64,000 nt of DNA from Vanessa cardui (taxonomy: Eukaryota > Arthropoda > Insecta > Lepidoptera > Nymphalidae), in assembly GCF_905220365.1 (NCBI RefSeq), contig NC_061153.1, positions 3,616,001-3,680,000 of the forward strand, written 5' to 3'. Position 1 is the first letter of the stretch. Every line of letters begins with the position of its first letter. Positions 1 through 9,270 of this stretch are shown here, piece by piece. Position numbers and translations under genes: made by a program. A model generated the notes under the pieces. It did no database searches, was not told the DNA's origin, and saw only the letters and a program-made list of their open reading frames with translations.

Positions 1-595
1 ATAAAATTATCTAAACAAGTATTAGAACCAGGTCTTGTTGGTTGTTTAATTAACAACTTAAGATTATATGTCAGAAATAGATTTTCAAAGTCAAATACAA
101 TATTATTACGATTAAGAATATTAATGTTAATGTCACCACAAATAATACATTTTTTTTTAGAATTAAAACATTTTTTTTTAAATATACAGTTAAGAACATT
201 GAAAAAACAATTTATGTCAGAGTTAGGAATTCTATATATGCAAATTAATATTATATTAAAATCAATCAATGCAATACCACAACACATTTATAAGATAAGT
301 TTTTTACATAGGGTAGTTCTTTATACTCAAAAACACCTTCTCTAGTTAATATACATGCCCCGCCTCTTTTATTTTCACGCGTGTAAATGCTCGCTATTTT
401 AAAATGTGACAGATTCAAAAGATTTTCATTCCCAGTAGCTATAAAGTGTTCAGTAATACATAGAATATCAATTTTTTTTTCTTGTAGTAGTTCTTCCAAA
501 CATACGGTTAGTAAATCAGATTTATTTATAAGACCCGCTATATTTTGATGCATTATTCTCATATAAGTGTTAGCAACGAAAGTAGTTGTCTTCAT
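1..595 (-). pseudogene. LINE family B ORF2, endonuclease domain (broken, runs off the window)
   Basis: This is the N-terminal apurinic-type endonuclease domain of a non-LTR retrotransposon ORF2, the enzyme that nicks target DNA for target-primed reverse transcription. Reading leftwards from 595, the first 109 residues show the opening motif HQNIAGL, then DILCITEH and a KRGGACIL segment. The frame closes near 266. A different frame then carries the conserved GDININ motif (about 130-150) and the downstream QPTRPGSNTCLDNFI block to the window edge. The domain is therefore complete in outline but frameshifted near 265. It lies directly downstream of an ORF1 on the same strand, which is the normal LINE order. 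The same endonuclease type recurs at 11.3-12.0 kb. The reverse transcriptase would lie outside the window. Confidence 0.8.
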
Positions 596-600
596 GACCT

Positions 601-760
601 GTTTTGGATAATGTATGTGTATTATTTTTTTCAGTTGGCAAAATTTCCAGTTGAATACTGTTGATTAAACTTTGTAAATCTTGAAAAACTTGTCGCATGC
701 CATTGTGACTGATTCTTCCTGTTTTTTCCGAAAACATTACATAATTACATTTTAAGTTAA
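601..760 (-). pseudogene. Displaced C-terminal part of the family B ORF1 and ORF1-ORF2 junction
   Basis: After the main ORF1 frame closes, this stretch carries in another frame KPIIVNLK, NYVMFSEK and a short hydrophilic tail, ending just before ORF2. This looks like the end of the RRM/CTD region of ORF1 displaced by one indel near 761-775. Confidence 0.45.
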
Positions 761-1552
761 CTATAATAGGCTTACTTTTTTAACATCTTTATTTTTGTTT
801 TTGGTAGCAACTCTGGTGATAAAATCATTGTCGGTGCCAGGATCAATTTTTATTAAAGTTTTGCTTGAAACGTTTTGTAAAATAGTATAGAGATTTTCAT
901 TCTTTTGTTCTGGAATTCCATAGATTTCAATATTCGATCGACGAGCCCATTGTTCACGATTATTGTTTTCTGTAAGGATTGATTGTATTGTAGATTTTAT
1001 TTCCTCAAACTCAGAAAACTTTTCACTATACTGATGTAAATCTTTTTCACATTTTTCAATACGTGGATTTAAACTATCAAATTTTGAATTAAAGAAGTCG
1101 AAAGATTCCTTTATACTATTGTACTCCTGGCGAATCGACATTAATTCTTCTTTGAGTGGAACAAAAGCTGACTTAAATTCATCCTTCAAGCTAGAAATTT
1201 CCGAAACAACAACCGACCTAATTAGCTCAAGTAGATTATTATTTTTATCGGCTTCTTCACAACTGTCTGCCTGAATAGTTGACAATGAACTACCACCTCT
1301 TTTAAAATTAATATTTTCATTTAACTTAGTATTGACACCACTACTACGTATAGGGGTATTATCGTTATTTGTTTGCCTCGGTTTCAATAAAGAGCACTCC
1401 GGGCACATCCATTGTTTTTTTAACTCATATTTTAATTCCTTTTTACTATCTGTTGCAAAGAGGCACTGTACATGATACTTTTGTCTACATTTATTGCAAG
1501 TAATAATGTCACTACTGCCACTTGTGGTCAATTTGCAACACGCGAACTTCAT
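761..1552 (-). CDS. LINE family B ORF1 protein with PHD-type zinc finger and coiled coil
   Basis: A 263-residue ORF with an N-terminal zinc finger of C4HC3 (PHD) spacing: C5/C6, C19-x2-C22, H27-x2-C30 and W48-x-C50-x2-C53. Then come a serine/asparagine-rich linker and a long acidic/lysine-rich region (about 95-200) with heptad-like spacing that looks like a coiled coil. Last is a WARRSNIEIYGIPE motif typical of the RNA-binding ORF1 proteins of Jockey/CR1-type LINEs. The role in the family is to bind LINE RNA and chaperone it. The frame ends at 761, but another frame continues with a KPIIVNLK motif that normally follows in the same domain, so a frameshift has removed the C-terminus. The endonuclease ORF follows about 165 bases downstream. 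Confidence 0.75.
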   Translation of the reverse strand: MKFACCKLTTSGSSDIITCNKCRQKYHVQCLFATDSKKELKYELKKQWMCPECSLLKPRQTNNDNTPIRSSGVNTKLNENINFKRGGSSLSTIQADSCEEADKNNNLLELIRSVVVSEISSLKDEFKSAFVPLKEELMSIRQEYNSIKESFDFFNSKFDSLNPRIEKCEKDLHQYSEKFSEFEEIKSTIQSILTENNNREQWARRSNIEIYGIPEQKNENLYTILQNVSSKTLIKIDPGTDNDFITRVATKNKNKDVKKVSLL

Positions 1553-1602
1553 ATTTTATTATTTTAAGAGTAAACTAAAATAAATATAAATATTAACTGT
1601 AA

Positions 1603-1676
1603 TTCACAGCCGAGATTTGAACCCCAGACAATCAACTAGTTTAAGCAGTGTTGTCTACCGCAACGCCAATTTGTCT
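1603..1676 (-). repeat. tRNA-like Pol III promoter remnant (SINE head)
   Basis: On the minus strand there is an A-box-like TGGCGTTGCGGTAGA (about 1655-1669) and, about 30 bases on, a B box GGTTCAAATC (1615-1624) flanked by a partly pairable T-stem. The acceptor stem cannot be formed, so this is a tRNA-derived SINE head or a tRNA pseudogene, not a functional tRNA. Bases 1677-1996 hold nothing else that I recognise. Confidence 0.4.
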
Positions 1677-1996
1677 CATTCGAAGATGGTGAAAAGCGCT
1701 ACTAATATTGCACTCTTGTACACGCACATTAGCTGAGGTCATTGAACGTAATAGCTAGAGGACACGCATAATGTCAACGCACAACAATTTAAACCAATAG
1801 ATTTCGTGTTTAAATACTTTTTAATAAGCACTAAAGTAACTGTTTTTAAGTCCTATAGCACTAATTATTCAGATTAGATACTAGTAAACTCAAAGAACAC
1901 ACTAAATTTCAAGTTTATGCAGTTCCAATACTTCTTTTTGAATTAAATATAAGGGTTAAACGGAATTACACTTGCTCAGCACGACATCGCGCGCAA

Positions 1997-3769
1997 TGTG
2001 GGGATCAACGCATCAATTTTGCCAACAAGACGAAATTTCTAGGCATTATTCTCGACAGCAAATTGAATGGAATTTGTCACTCTGAACATGTTATTAAAAA
2101 TGTGAAAAGGGTATTAACGTCCTTAGAGCAGTCTCAGGAGTCTGGTGGGGAGCTCACCCCTATTCTCTTAAACTACTGTACAATGCAATAGTTCGTAGTA
2201 ATTTAGACTACGGGCTATTTGTCTTAGAACCACTAAGTAAATCCGTTTATTCCTTAATAAAATTCAATACAAATGCCTCAGAATAATCCTAGGAGCTATG
2301 AAAACTACTCCCACTAACGCTCTGCAGGTTGAATGTGTTTCTTCCTCCGCTTCAACTGAGAAGACAATTTTTATGCGACCGTTTTGTAGTAAAATCTTTA
2401 CAGTTATCCTCTCATCCTCTTTGGTCCCGTCTAAGCGAACTGTCCCAACTCTGCATTCGCTCTAGAAGTCCATCCATATTATTAGACAGTTTTTTAAAAT
2501 TTACTACACTCCCACACCCTATCTTAAGATTCCAGTCAAATCCTCTTTTTTCCACTCCATTTAGATCTCTAGTCTATAATCCGTCAATCATTACAGATCT
2601 TGGTCTTATTAAAGGGGCCCCTGATACAAATTCTAAATTTCAAAGATTTCTTCATCAAAATTGGTCAAATCATTTACTTATATTTACTGATGCCTCTAAA
2701 CTAGCCCCTGACAGTTGCGTCGGCTCAGCCTGTTGGATACCCAAATTCAAAATTGTCCTTCAATTTAAATCCCCTCCTGAATCATCCATCTTTACCGGTG
2801 AAGCGATTGCAATTTTAGAAGCCATCCTTTTTGTCCACACCCATGACCTCAGACGCACGATAATTTTTACAGACTCTTTGAGTTGTCTGTTGGCAATTAA
2901 GGAAAATTCGTTTCGTAGTAAACGAAAGTTTTTCATCGTCCTTAAGATCAGGGAAGCATTGTTTTCTTGTCATCAAAAAGGACTAGATTTATCGCTTGTC
3001 TGGATACCAAGCCAACAGCCCGACAATGATGCAGCAGATTCGTTTGCTAAATCGCTATATCAACTGGCTCTCTTGATCATTTTAAAAACTCAACTCAGGA
3101 CTTGTGTGCTCTACCAAAAATTCATCTCGTTAAATCCTGGAACTCTGTTTGGGAAGTTTCATCAAAATCTAAAGGTAGATTTTAAGCAAGTCTACAACCA
3201 GTTATTCCGAGGCGACCTTGGTTTTCTCATCACAGGCAAGCTAAACGTTGGGTCACCACAACTATCTGCCGTTCACGCCTTTGACATGCATGTACGCCCG
3301 TTCATCTTTGTAAAATTAGAGTTAGAGATCACTCTTTGTGTGAATGTGGCCGTGACGAAGGTTCCTTATCCCATATACTGTTTTCTTGCCCCAATCTCCT
3401 CCGTATATGACTTTCTCCCTCCCAAAGTTCCTCGCCCTATTAATGTTGAATGTTTGTTAATGTGTGTATTTAGTCCACTTTGTAAATTTTTATGTAAATA
3501 TATTGAGCGTAATAAAATTAAGTTGTAAATATTTTTGTGATCGTTCTTATTTGTTGTCTTAAAAATATTGTAATATGTTTACTTAATTATTTATATATTA
3601 TTGTATTGTTTTAGGTTATGGGTTAACAGAGAGTCTGCTACTATTGTGCCCTTAAAATTAATTTAAGCCTGCAATCTCGACCGCACCGTTCAATCTCCAT
3701 CGCACGTGACATTAGCGAAATAATCTGTGCTCTCTTGGCACAAATAAAAGCCATATATTAAAAAAAAAA
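1997..3769 (+). pseudogene. LINE family D (I type, RNase H-bearing), 5'-truncated copy
   Basis: This aligns base for base with the 3' part of the longer copy at 31.1-33.2 kb, beginning in the thumb of the reverse transcriptase and ending in an A-rich tail at 3760-3769. The longest frame (2329-3528) carries the connection region and an RNase H1-like domain with FTDASK, the GEAIAILEA glutamate motif and FTDSLS. Breaks relative to the sister copy: a one-base loss near 2095, a deletion near 2250, a change at 2338-2345, and a small deletion near 3015 that removes the conserved histidine of the last RNase H motif. The copy is inactive. Its value is that it shows the uninterrupted 3' UTR (around 3596-3611) into which a foldback element has gone in the sister copy. 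Confidence 0.85.
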
Positions 3770-3882
3770 GTTATTTGTTTTAATTTTTAAAGAATTTATT
3801 CCATTTATTTTCAAATAATTGTTAATGTTGTAATTGTAAATCTTAGTTTTAGGTAATAAATTGTATTTTTTTAAAAATTACT

Positions 3883-4093
3883 TGGTGTTAGGGCTTTGTG
3901 CAAGCCCATCTGGGTAGGTACCACCCACTCATCAGTTATTCTACCGCCAAACAACAGTACTCAGTATTGTTATGTTCCGGTCTGAAGGGTGAGTGAGCCA
4001 GTGTAACTACAGGCACAAGGGACATAACATCTTAGTTCCCAAGGTTGGTGGCATATTGACGATGTAAGGAATAGTTAATAATTCTTATATAAG
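3883..4093 (+). repeat. Lepidopteran interspersed repeat (LINE 3' UTR-like block)
   Basis: The block holds GGGCTTTGTGCAAGCCCATC, then GGTAGGTACCACCCACTCAT and CAGGCACAAGGGACATAACA. I recognise this as a very common butterfly repeat that normally forms the 3' non-coding part of a CR1/Zenon-like LINE. The usual terminal tail is missing because family A sequence begins directly at about 4094. Family assignment is from memory; the repeat identity is clear. Confidence 0.6.
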
Positions 4094-5390
4094 CTAGCCG
4101 CCTTCAGTGCGGAGCTTTTCCCTGACAGGGCATATAGGCCTGCGTTGGCGAAAAGAACTGCGCCGATCCGGCCAGTGGAGGCCCCCTCGGCAGAGTCTCC
4201 TCCGTCCAAAAAACGGAAAAACAGGGGGAGGAAGAGGAGGGCGGGACCGTCTCCTCTGCCGGTCACCGATTTACCACCGGTGCCAGCCCCCTCTCCCTCC
4301 TCCTCTCATCCAACGACTTCAGCCGCGAATTCGGCGACGGTGGCGGCCAGGAAAGCGCAACCTGGATCGCGGCCGAAGGCGCCTTCCCAGCCTGTGGCCA
4401 AGAAGGCACCTAAGAGGGGGTTTCCAAAGGTGCCGACGACTGCGGCAGTCGCCATAACGGTCGTCGAATGCGCGACGACCGTTATGGCGACTGACTTCTG
4501 CAACATGGGACTCAACTCCAACCTCAACGCCGTTCACTACCATATGGAAACGGCGAAGCCGGCCTTGCTCTTTCTAACCGAGACCCAGATATCTTCTCCT
4601 GCCGATACGACTTTTCTTTCGTACCCTGGGTACAAATTGGAACATTCCTTTGTACCACGAGCTGGGGTATGCGTTTACGTCAGAGATGATATCTGTTCTC
4701 GACGCCTCGACAGCCTTGAAGGACAGGACCTATCGATTATCTGGCTGCGAGTAGACTGCGATGACCATCCGCGAATATATGCGTGCCTTTATAGGTCCCA
4801 TAGCGGTAATGCCGAAACCGACCGACTGGTTGAGCACGTCCAATTGACTACAGATTCCGTGCTGCAGCAGATTCCGTCCGCAGAGATCATTATTCTGGGC
4901 GACTTTAATGCCCACCACGCTGAATGGCTCGGCTCACACACCACCGATCATGCGGGCATCTGATCTGGACTTCGCTCTAGCATATGATCTGACACAACTG
5001 GTCAACTCGCCAACGCGAATACCGGATGTGGAGGATCATACACCTTCCCTGTTGGACCTTCTGCTGACTTCGCATCCGGATGGCTATCAGGTTACCGTCG
5101 ATCCCCCTCTGGGCTCGTCGGACCACTGTCTCGTCCGGAGTACAGTGCCGGTTATGCGGTACTCACGGCCTCGCTTTGTTGGGTGCCGCCGAGTATGGCA
5201 CTACAAGTCAGCAGATTGGGATGGGATGCGGTCTTTTTTTGCATTTTACATCGGCATCACGCCGAAAGTGGGAACGCTATCAAACCTGGGCTAATGCATC
5301 TGCGTCTCGTGATGTAAATCGACTATATGTTAGCTATACTGAGAAAACTGCCGCTAATAACGAAGTATTGTTACCCATTTGATTTAACTA
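4094..5390 (+). pseudogene. LINE family A copy 1: ORF1 end plus endonuclease, internally deleted
   Basis: The first part (4095-4490) reads as a basic, proline- and alanine-rich segment (AELFPDRAYRPALAKRTAP, then KKRKNRGRKRRAG), the end of an ORF1-type protein. It is followed in frame by the endonuclease: TETQISS, GVCVYVRDDICSRR, CLYRSHSG and ILGDFNAHHAEW. A frameshift at about 4955, absent from the copy at 14.4 kb, moves the rest (FALAYDLTQLVNSPTRIPD, SSDHCLV) into another frame (4908-5294). After KSADWDGMRSFF the sequence jumps to a later segment (KWERYQTWANAS), so part of the region between endonuclease and reverse transcriptase is deleted. A perfect 21-bp inverted repeat lies inside at 4446-4493. 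GC content is far above the AT-rich surroundings. Confidence 0.8.
4446..4493. repeat. Perfect 21-bp inverted repeat inside LINE family A coding sequence
   Basis: The left arm 4446-4466 begins CAGTCGCCATAACGGTC. The right arm 4473-4493 is its exact reverse complement. The loop is the 6 bases AATGCG. It lies just before the endonuclease start, at the ORF1-ORF2 transition. Either a snapback duplication or an RNA hairpin would explain it. Confidence 0.85.
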
Positions 5391-5695
5391 TTGCTTTCGT
5401 GGGTAGATTAGAAATAAAAGAATAATATTTCAATAATTATTTATATTTTTTATATGAGCTCACAAAATATATTTATAACTCACCATCGACTTCAACGTCC
5501 AACAATTATTTGTTTTTTTTTTTTTTCTGGGTCTCACTTTTCTTGTTCATTGTTGTTTATAATAAACGCAGAATAAACAAATAATATTAATGAATATAAC
5601 ATATATTTTATGTATATTGTCTATTCTATATATATTTATATTAATCTAAGTACTCGCATTATAACTTGGTCACCGCTCGTCAGTAGTTATCAAAA

Positions 5696-5790
5696 AGGGT
5701 ACCATTGAAAACCAGCATTAGGTGTCCACGTCATATATGTTTATTGTAATATAGAATTTTTTGTTTCTTTTAACCCTTTTTTTATATCAA
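5696..5790. repeat. Direct repeat, copy 1 (partner at 6128-6260)
   Basis: It starts GGTACCATTGAAAACCAGCA, contains TTAGGTGTCCACGTCATATA, and ends in a T-rich stretch with TTTGTTTCTTTTAACCC. The second copy contains about 40 extra bases between the CCACG and CGTCATATATG blocks. It is probably the 3' end of an interspersed element. The rest of 5391-5695 is AT-rich without recognisable genes. Confidence 0.6.
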
Positions 5791-6015
5791 TTATGAAAAT
5801 TATGTAAATGAAATCTCTTACAAGAGATCTCTTCCAGAAACCCTGAATCTAGTGGAGATTATTTGTAATACATATTTATGGTGTAGGTACAATATCAATT
5901 ATTTTATATTATAAAAATGAAGTAGACTTAACGATAAATGAATATGTTACACACTAAATACAAATAAATACATTCAACTTACATAGATACAAAAAATAGA
6001 TATATATATATATTG
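5790..6015 (-). repeat. LINE family C 3' UTR fragment
   Basis: This nearly repeats the sequence at 6894-7180 (AGAGATCTCTTCCAGAAACC, then ATGGTGTAGGTACAATATCA), which there lies directly downstream of a family C ORF on the minus strand. Here only the 3' UTR is present, so it is a short 5'-truncated insertion. Confidence 0.65.
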
Positions 6016-6127
6016 TGGATTATAGATATATCAATAGGACATATTATATACTAATGTCGTTGATTTTAATATAACATTATTTATTTTGATCTCATTATTA
6101 GTTATATTTACTAAAGGCTGAACACTG

Positions 6128-6260
6128 GGTTACCATTGAAAACCAGCATTAGGTGTCCACGCCTATTAATTGCTGAATGGTACACCTATTTGGGACACGT
6201 CATATATGTTTATTGTAATATAGAATTTTTTGTTTCTTTTAACCCTTTTTTTATATCAAT
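6128..6260. repeat. Direct repeat, copy 2 (partner at 5696-5790)
   Basis: Same start and end as the copy at 5696, plus an internal segment GCCTATTAATTGCTGAATGG that restores what is probably the undeleted form. Bases 6016-6127 and 6261-6440 are AT-rich and otherwise featureless. Confidence 0.6.
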
Positions 6261-6439
6261 TAAATTTTTATTGTTAATTTTTTTAAATGATTTTTCGTGT
6301 AAATGCTAATAGTAATTTAAGTTGTTTTTCCTTGGTTACCTTTTTTTTATTTATTTCTAATTTTGAAGTAACTTATATATATTTTGATATTTTTGTACGG
6401 TCCCGAATAAAAGTGTTCTTTCTTTCTTTCTTTGTTCTA

Positions 6440-6625
6440 AATACCAGCGCATTCAAAAAGGAACATAACTCTACCTCTAGGTCCCTCAAAAACGTGATTG
6501 CTAGGGCGAAGACTCCACATTGGCAGAATTGGCGAGAGACTGGTGCGCCTCCCTTCAGGAACACGTGCGTTCTGGTCTCTCGCTAAGGCTGTCTTAGGGA
6601 ATTTCTGTCAGCCTTCGTTTCCAAC
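6440..6625 (+). pseudogene. LINE family A fragment (linker before the reverse transcriptase)
   Basis: In frame this reads STSRSLKNVIARAKTPHW and then WRETGAPPFRNTCVLVSR. This is the basic linker that follows the KWERYQTWANAS segment ending the copy at 5.3 kb. It may be the displaced continuation of that same copy, separated by about 1 kb of inserted AT-rich repeats. No intact frame. Confidence 0.55.
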
Positions 6626-6637
6626 TCTGCACAGGGA

Positions 6638-6697
6638 CAGGTCAATCATCGGTTAAGATGCACGCGTTCTAACCACTGGGCCATCTCGACTCTTGGA
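6638..6697 (-). repeat. tRNA-derived SINE head (5' half)
   Basis: The minus strand reads GTCGAGATGGCCCAGTGGTT, then AGAACGCGTGCATCTTAACC. This is the start of the butterfly tRNA-derived SINE, with the A box (TGGCCCAGTGG) intact. The sequence departs before the B box. The 3' body of the same SINE type lies at 10957-11217. Confidence 0.65.
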
Positions 6698-6772
6698 TCA
6701 AATATATTATTAGTTAACAATGTAGCTATATTTCGTTTATATTTAAGCGGCAGGTAGGTACATTGTATCATC

Positions 6773-6829
6773 TGTCGGCGCGAAACCACGAATTTAAGAA
6801 AAACACGTGTCCAGAAATAATTATTATTA
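6773..6829 (-). repeat. Terminal-repeat fragment, outer part (split by a LINE)
   Basis: This is the reverse complement of the last part of the 392-bp terminal repeats at 57.4 and 59.5 kb (TGTCGGCGC, then AAGAAAAACACGTGTCCAGAA). The rest of the fragment continues at 8027, on the other side of the inserted LINE. Confidence 0.7.
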
Positions 6830-7074
6830 TTTATTATTATTTATGTACCAACAGAGTATACAGAGAATTATATAAATGAAAAATGTGTACATAGGGATAA
6901 CTTATCTCTAACAAGAGATCTCTTCCAGAAACCCTGAATCTAGTGGAGATTATTTGTAGTACAGATTTATGGTGTAGGTACAATATCAATTAGTTTTATA
7001 TTATAAAATTCAAGTAGACTCAACGATAAATTAATATATTACACACTAAATACAAATAAATACATTAATATATA

Positions 7075-7076
<2 letters not shown>

Positions 7077-7143
<67 letters not shown>
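7077..7143. repeat. (TA)n microsatellite in the LINE 3' UTR
   Basis: About 33 uninterrupted TA dinucleotides. The sister 3' UTR at 5.9-6.0 kb lacks this expansion between the same flanking sequences, so it grew after this copy inserted. Confidence 0.95.
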
Positions 7144-7147
<4 letters not shown>

Positions 7148-7209
7148 TCAACGTACATAGATACAAAAAATATATATATATAAATACATACATATAAAAT
7201 AAATTAAAC

Positions 7210-8016
7210 TTAAGTGGAAAGAAAGTGTTGCTTGACTCTGATTTTAAACGAACTTATTGTAACATTATTATAGAAAATATTATCGGGAAGAGAGTTCCAT
7301 AGGCGAGCGGCAACAACGGAAAACGAGTTACCATAGGAAGTAGTATTAAAAAATGGTACCTCAAGAGTTTTCGACGCCACACATGCGCGTACTGGTCTTT
7401 CACGAGCAGGACAGAACAGAATACGCTCATGTAGGTAATCAGGGCTACCATGTTTTAATATTTTAAAAAGAAACGATAAAATGTGCAAGCTGCGGCGAAG
7501 TCGGATAGGAAGCCACTTTAACTGACGTCGATATTGAGAAATGTGATCAAATTTGCGCAGACCGTAAATGAAACGAATGCACAAATTTTGAAGTCTATCT
7601 AGTTTGTCAAGCAGCTCATCATTCGCATCAAGATAGCAAACATCAGCGTAGTCCAGGATGGGAAGAAGAAGGGATTGTGCAAGTAAAATTTTTGTTTTGA
7701 AAGGAAGGAAGTTCTGCAAACGTTTTAGAGAATGCAGAGAGAAATGGACACGTTTACTGACTTCGTTGACCTGAGCTCTCCATGATAAATTGCAATCTAT
7801 GACTAGCCCCAGATTACAAGCTTGGTCACTATATGCAATTTGAGTTCCTCCATAGAAAATTGATGGAACAATATCCCAATTAATCTTGCTACGTAACTGT
7901 CTGGTACCTATTATCAATGCCTTCGACTTCAAGGGATTAACAAGAAGCCCAAAGGATGCAGCCCAGTTCTTAATTTTTGCAAGATCATAATTGATATCAT
8001 GTAGATGGTCGAACAC
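7210..8016 (-). CDS. LINE family C reverse transcriptase, C-terminal part
   Basis: A 268-residue open frame covering the region after the YxDD motif of a Jockey-superfamily ORF2: NPLKSKALIIGT, then ACNLGLVIDCNLSW, the thumb segment LPILDYADVCY, LQNLCIRFIYGLRKFDH and the terminal RLWNSLPDN motif. The polymerase palm is missing, because the insertion was 5'-truncated at about 8026. The frame has no stop codons, which suggests a fairly recent insertion. The homologue at 59.7-61.2 kb is longer. No catalytic activity is possible. Confidence 0.85.
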   Translation of the reverse strand: MFDHLHDINYDLAKIKNWAASFGLLVNPLKSKALIIGTRQLRSKINWDIVPSIFYGGTQIAYSDQACNLGLVIDCNLSWRAQVNEVSKRVHFSLHSLKRLQNFLPFKTKILLAQSLLLPILDYADVCYLDANDELLDKLDRLQNLCIRFIYGLRKFDHISQYRRQLKWLPIRLRRSLHILSFLFKILKHGSPDYLHERILFCPARERPVRACVASKTLEVPFFNTTSYGNSFSVVAARLWNSLPDNIFYNNVTISSFKIRVKQHFLST

Positions 8017-8026
8017 AGATTTGATA

Positions 8027-8068
8027 ATTATTTTAATAATTTAAATCTGTTTCATTGTTAAATTAATA
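8027..8068 (-). repeat. Terminal-repeat fragment, inner part
   Basis: This continues the fragment at 6773-6829 and matches, in reverse complement, the terminal repeats at 57.36-57.40 kb. Homology ends near 8068. Confidence 0.65.
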
Positions 8069-8443
8069 ATTTCCCCTTCCCTCCTGGACTCCATGTGTAG
8101 TGGTCGTGTTTTTAGTATATTTTGTGTAAATTTATAATACAAAAATGAATTAAATCAATAAAAGTAAATTCTGTGAAGTACCAGGAGAACAGCTGTCTAT
8201 AGTAGTGATGATTTAAATACGGTCCTGCCTACTTGCAACTTACTGCGCCGCCATTGGCTACGTCGCCGCTTCTAATCACTGCGCCTTCTTTTGAGAAGCT
8301 CTGGTGCTGTGGGCGTTGCTGTGGGAGGAGCCTATACGCAATTTCTCAACTACCTGCGTACTGTTTTTCGTGCTACCCCCATTTTGGTTATTACGTTTCA
8401 TTATTGTATGACAAAGAAATACATCAACAAACTATAACACACT
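8069..8443 (+). other. Putative 5' UTR of LINE family E
   Basis: A non-coding stretch leading straight into the family E ORF1. It becomes GC-rich from about 8230 (GCGCCGCCATTGGCTACGTC). I see no TATA box or other defined promoter element. The assignment rests on position only. Confidence 0.35.
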
Positions 8444-9257
8444 ATGTATAAAACTCCACCTAAATCGTCTGCAGCATATGACTCACCCTCACGATCTGAG
8501 TCAGATATTCGTAAGTTATGTCAGGAGGAGCAGATATCAGAGTTTTCTTCGGTGAATGTTACCCAACGAGCCAAACGTCGTCGTCCTTCAAATGAAGAAC
8601 TAGCAGATGAAATGTCAATATTTAAACAAGAGATAAAAGACCTTGTAAATCAGCTCTTTGATTCTCATCTCAAAATGAACGACTGGACAAATTAGAAAAT
8701 CATATTTTAGAGATTAAAAACCAATACACTAAAATTGAGTCAACAAATTGTGAAATAGAAAAGGCGATGACTAATATGTCAGATCAATTAATTTCATTAC
8801 AGACAAAGATCACGTGTCTTGAACAGGAAAAGAGTTCTATGGCGATTCAGTTATCTACGCATGAAGAAAAATTGGATTCATTCAATCGTAATCTTATCAA
8901 AACTAGTGTTGAGATACGTAATGTTACAAAAAAGGATCGAGAGAAGAAGGATAATCTTTTTGTTATGGTGCAGCAGCTTTCAAAACAACTTAAGTTTGAT
9001 CTACAAACAAACGACATCCGCGAGGTTTTAAGACAACCATCCAAAAAAGAAAACAAAACATCTAATATCACAATAGAATTTTCTAATACATTACATAAAT
9101 TATCTTTCATAAAAGCTGCAAAGGAGTACAATAAACAAAATCCTAACAATAAATTAAATTCCACCCATTTAGGACTTATACAAAATACATATTCGTAGCT
9201 GAACTTTTAACCAACCAAGCAAAAAAATTATACTATGTTACTTGTAATTTTTAGAAA
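8444..9257 (+). pseudogene. LINE family E ORF1, N-terminal and middle part (split gene)
   Basis: The ORF1 protein of a Jockey-superfamily LINE. It starts MYKTPPKSSAAYDSPS, followed by a long coiled coil (QLISLQTKITCLEQEK and around) and the RNA-binding region (ITIEFSNTLHKLSFIKA, then NKLNSTHLGL). Two frameshifts occur, near 8675 and near 9190. After each, the next expected segment (RLDKLENHILEIKNQ; then VAELLTNQAKKLYYVTCNF) is found in another frame. At 9258 the coding sequence is interrupted by a 955-bp element and resumes at 10239. Confidence 0.8.
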
Positions 9258-9270
9258 ATTAATAAATTTA
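9258..9270. repeat. 13-bp target-site duplication, left copy
   Basis: ATTAATAAATTTA here is repeated exactly at 10226-10238. Joining the flanks through one copy reads in frame from the left to the right half of ORF1, so this is a true target duplication. Confidence 0.85.

Larger units (their letters stand above)
6830..8026 (-). mobile_element. LINE family C, 5'-truncated insertion
   Basis: The insertion contains the ORF at 7210-8016 and about 370 bases of 3' UTR ending in an ATAAATAATAAT-type tail at the left. The interrupted target is recognisable because the same uninterrupted sequence occurs at 57.38-57.43 kb. ATAATTATT occurs at both junctions as a candidate target duplication, although it overlaps the tail. 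Confidence 0.7.

Noticed and set aside
1603..1676. A functional tRNA gene
   Set aside because: A and B boxes are present, but the acceptor stem does not pair and there is no clear anticodon arm.
7077..7143. Functional role for the TA repeat (origin or matrix attachment)
   Set aside because: The sister 3' UTR lacks it between the same flanks, so it is a private microsatellite expansion.
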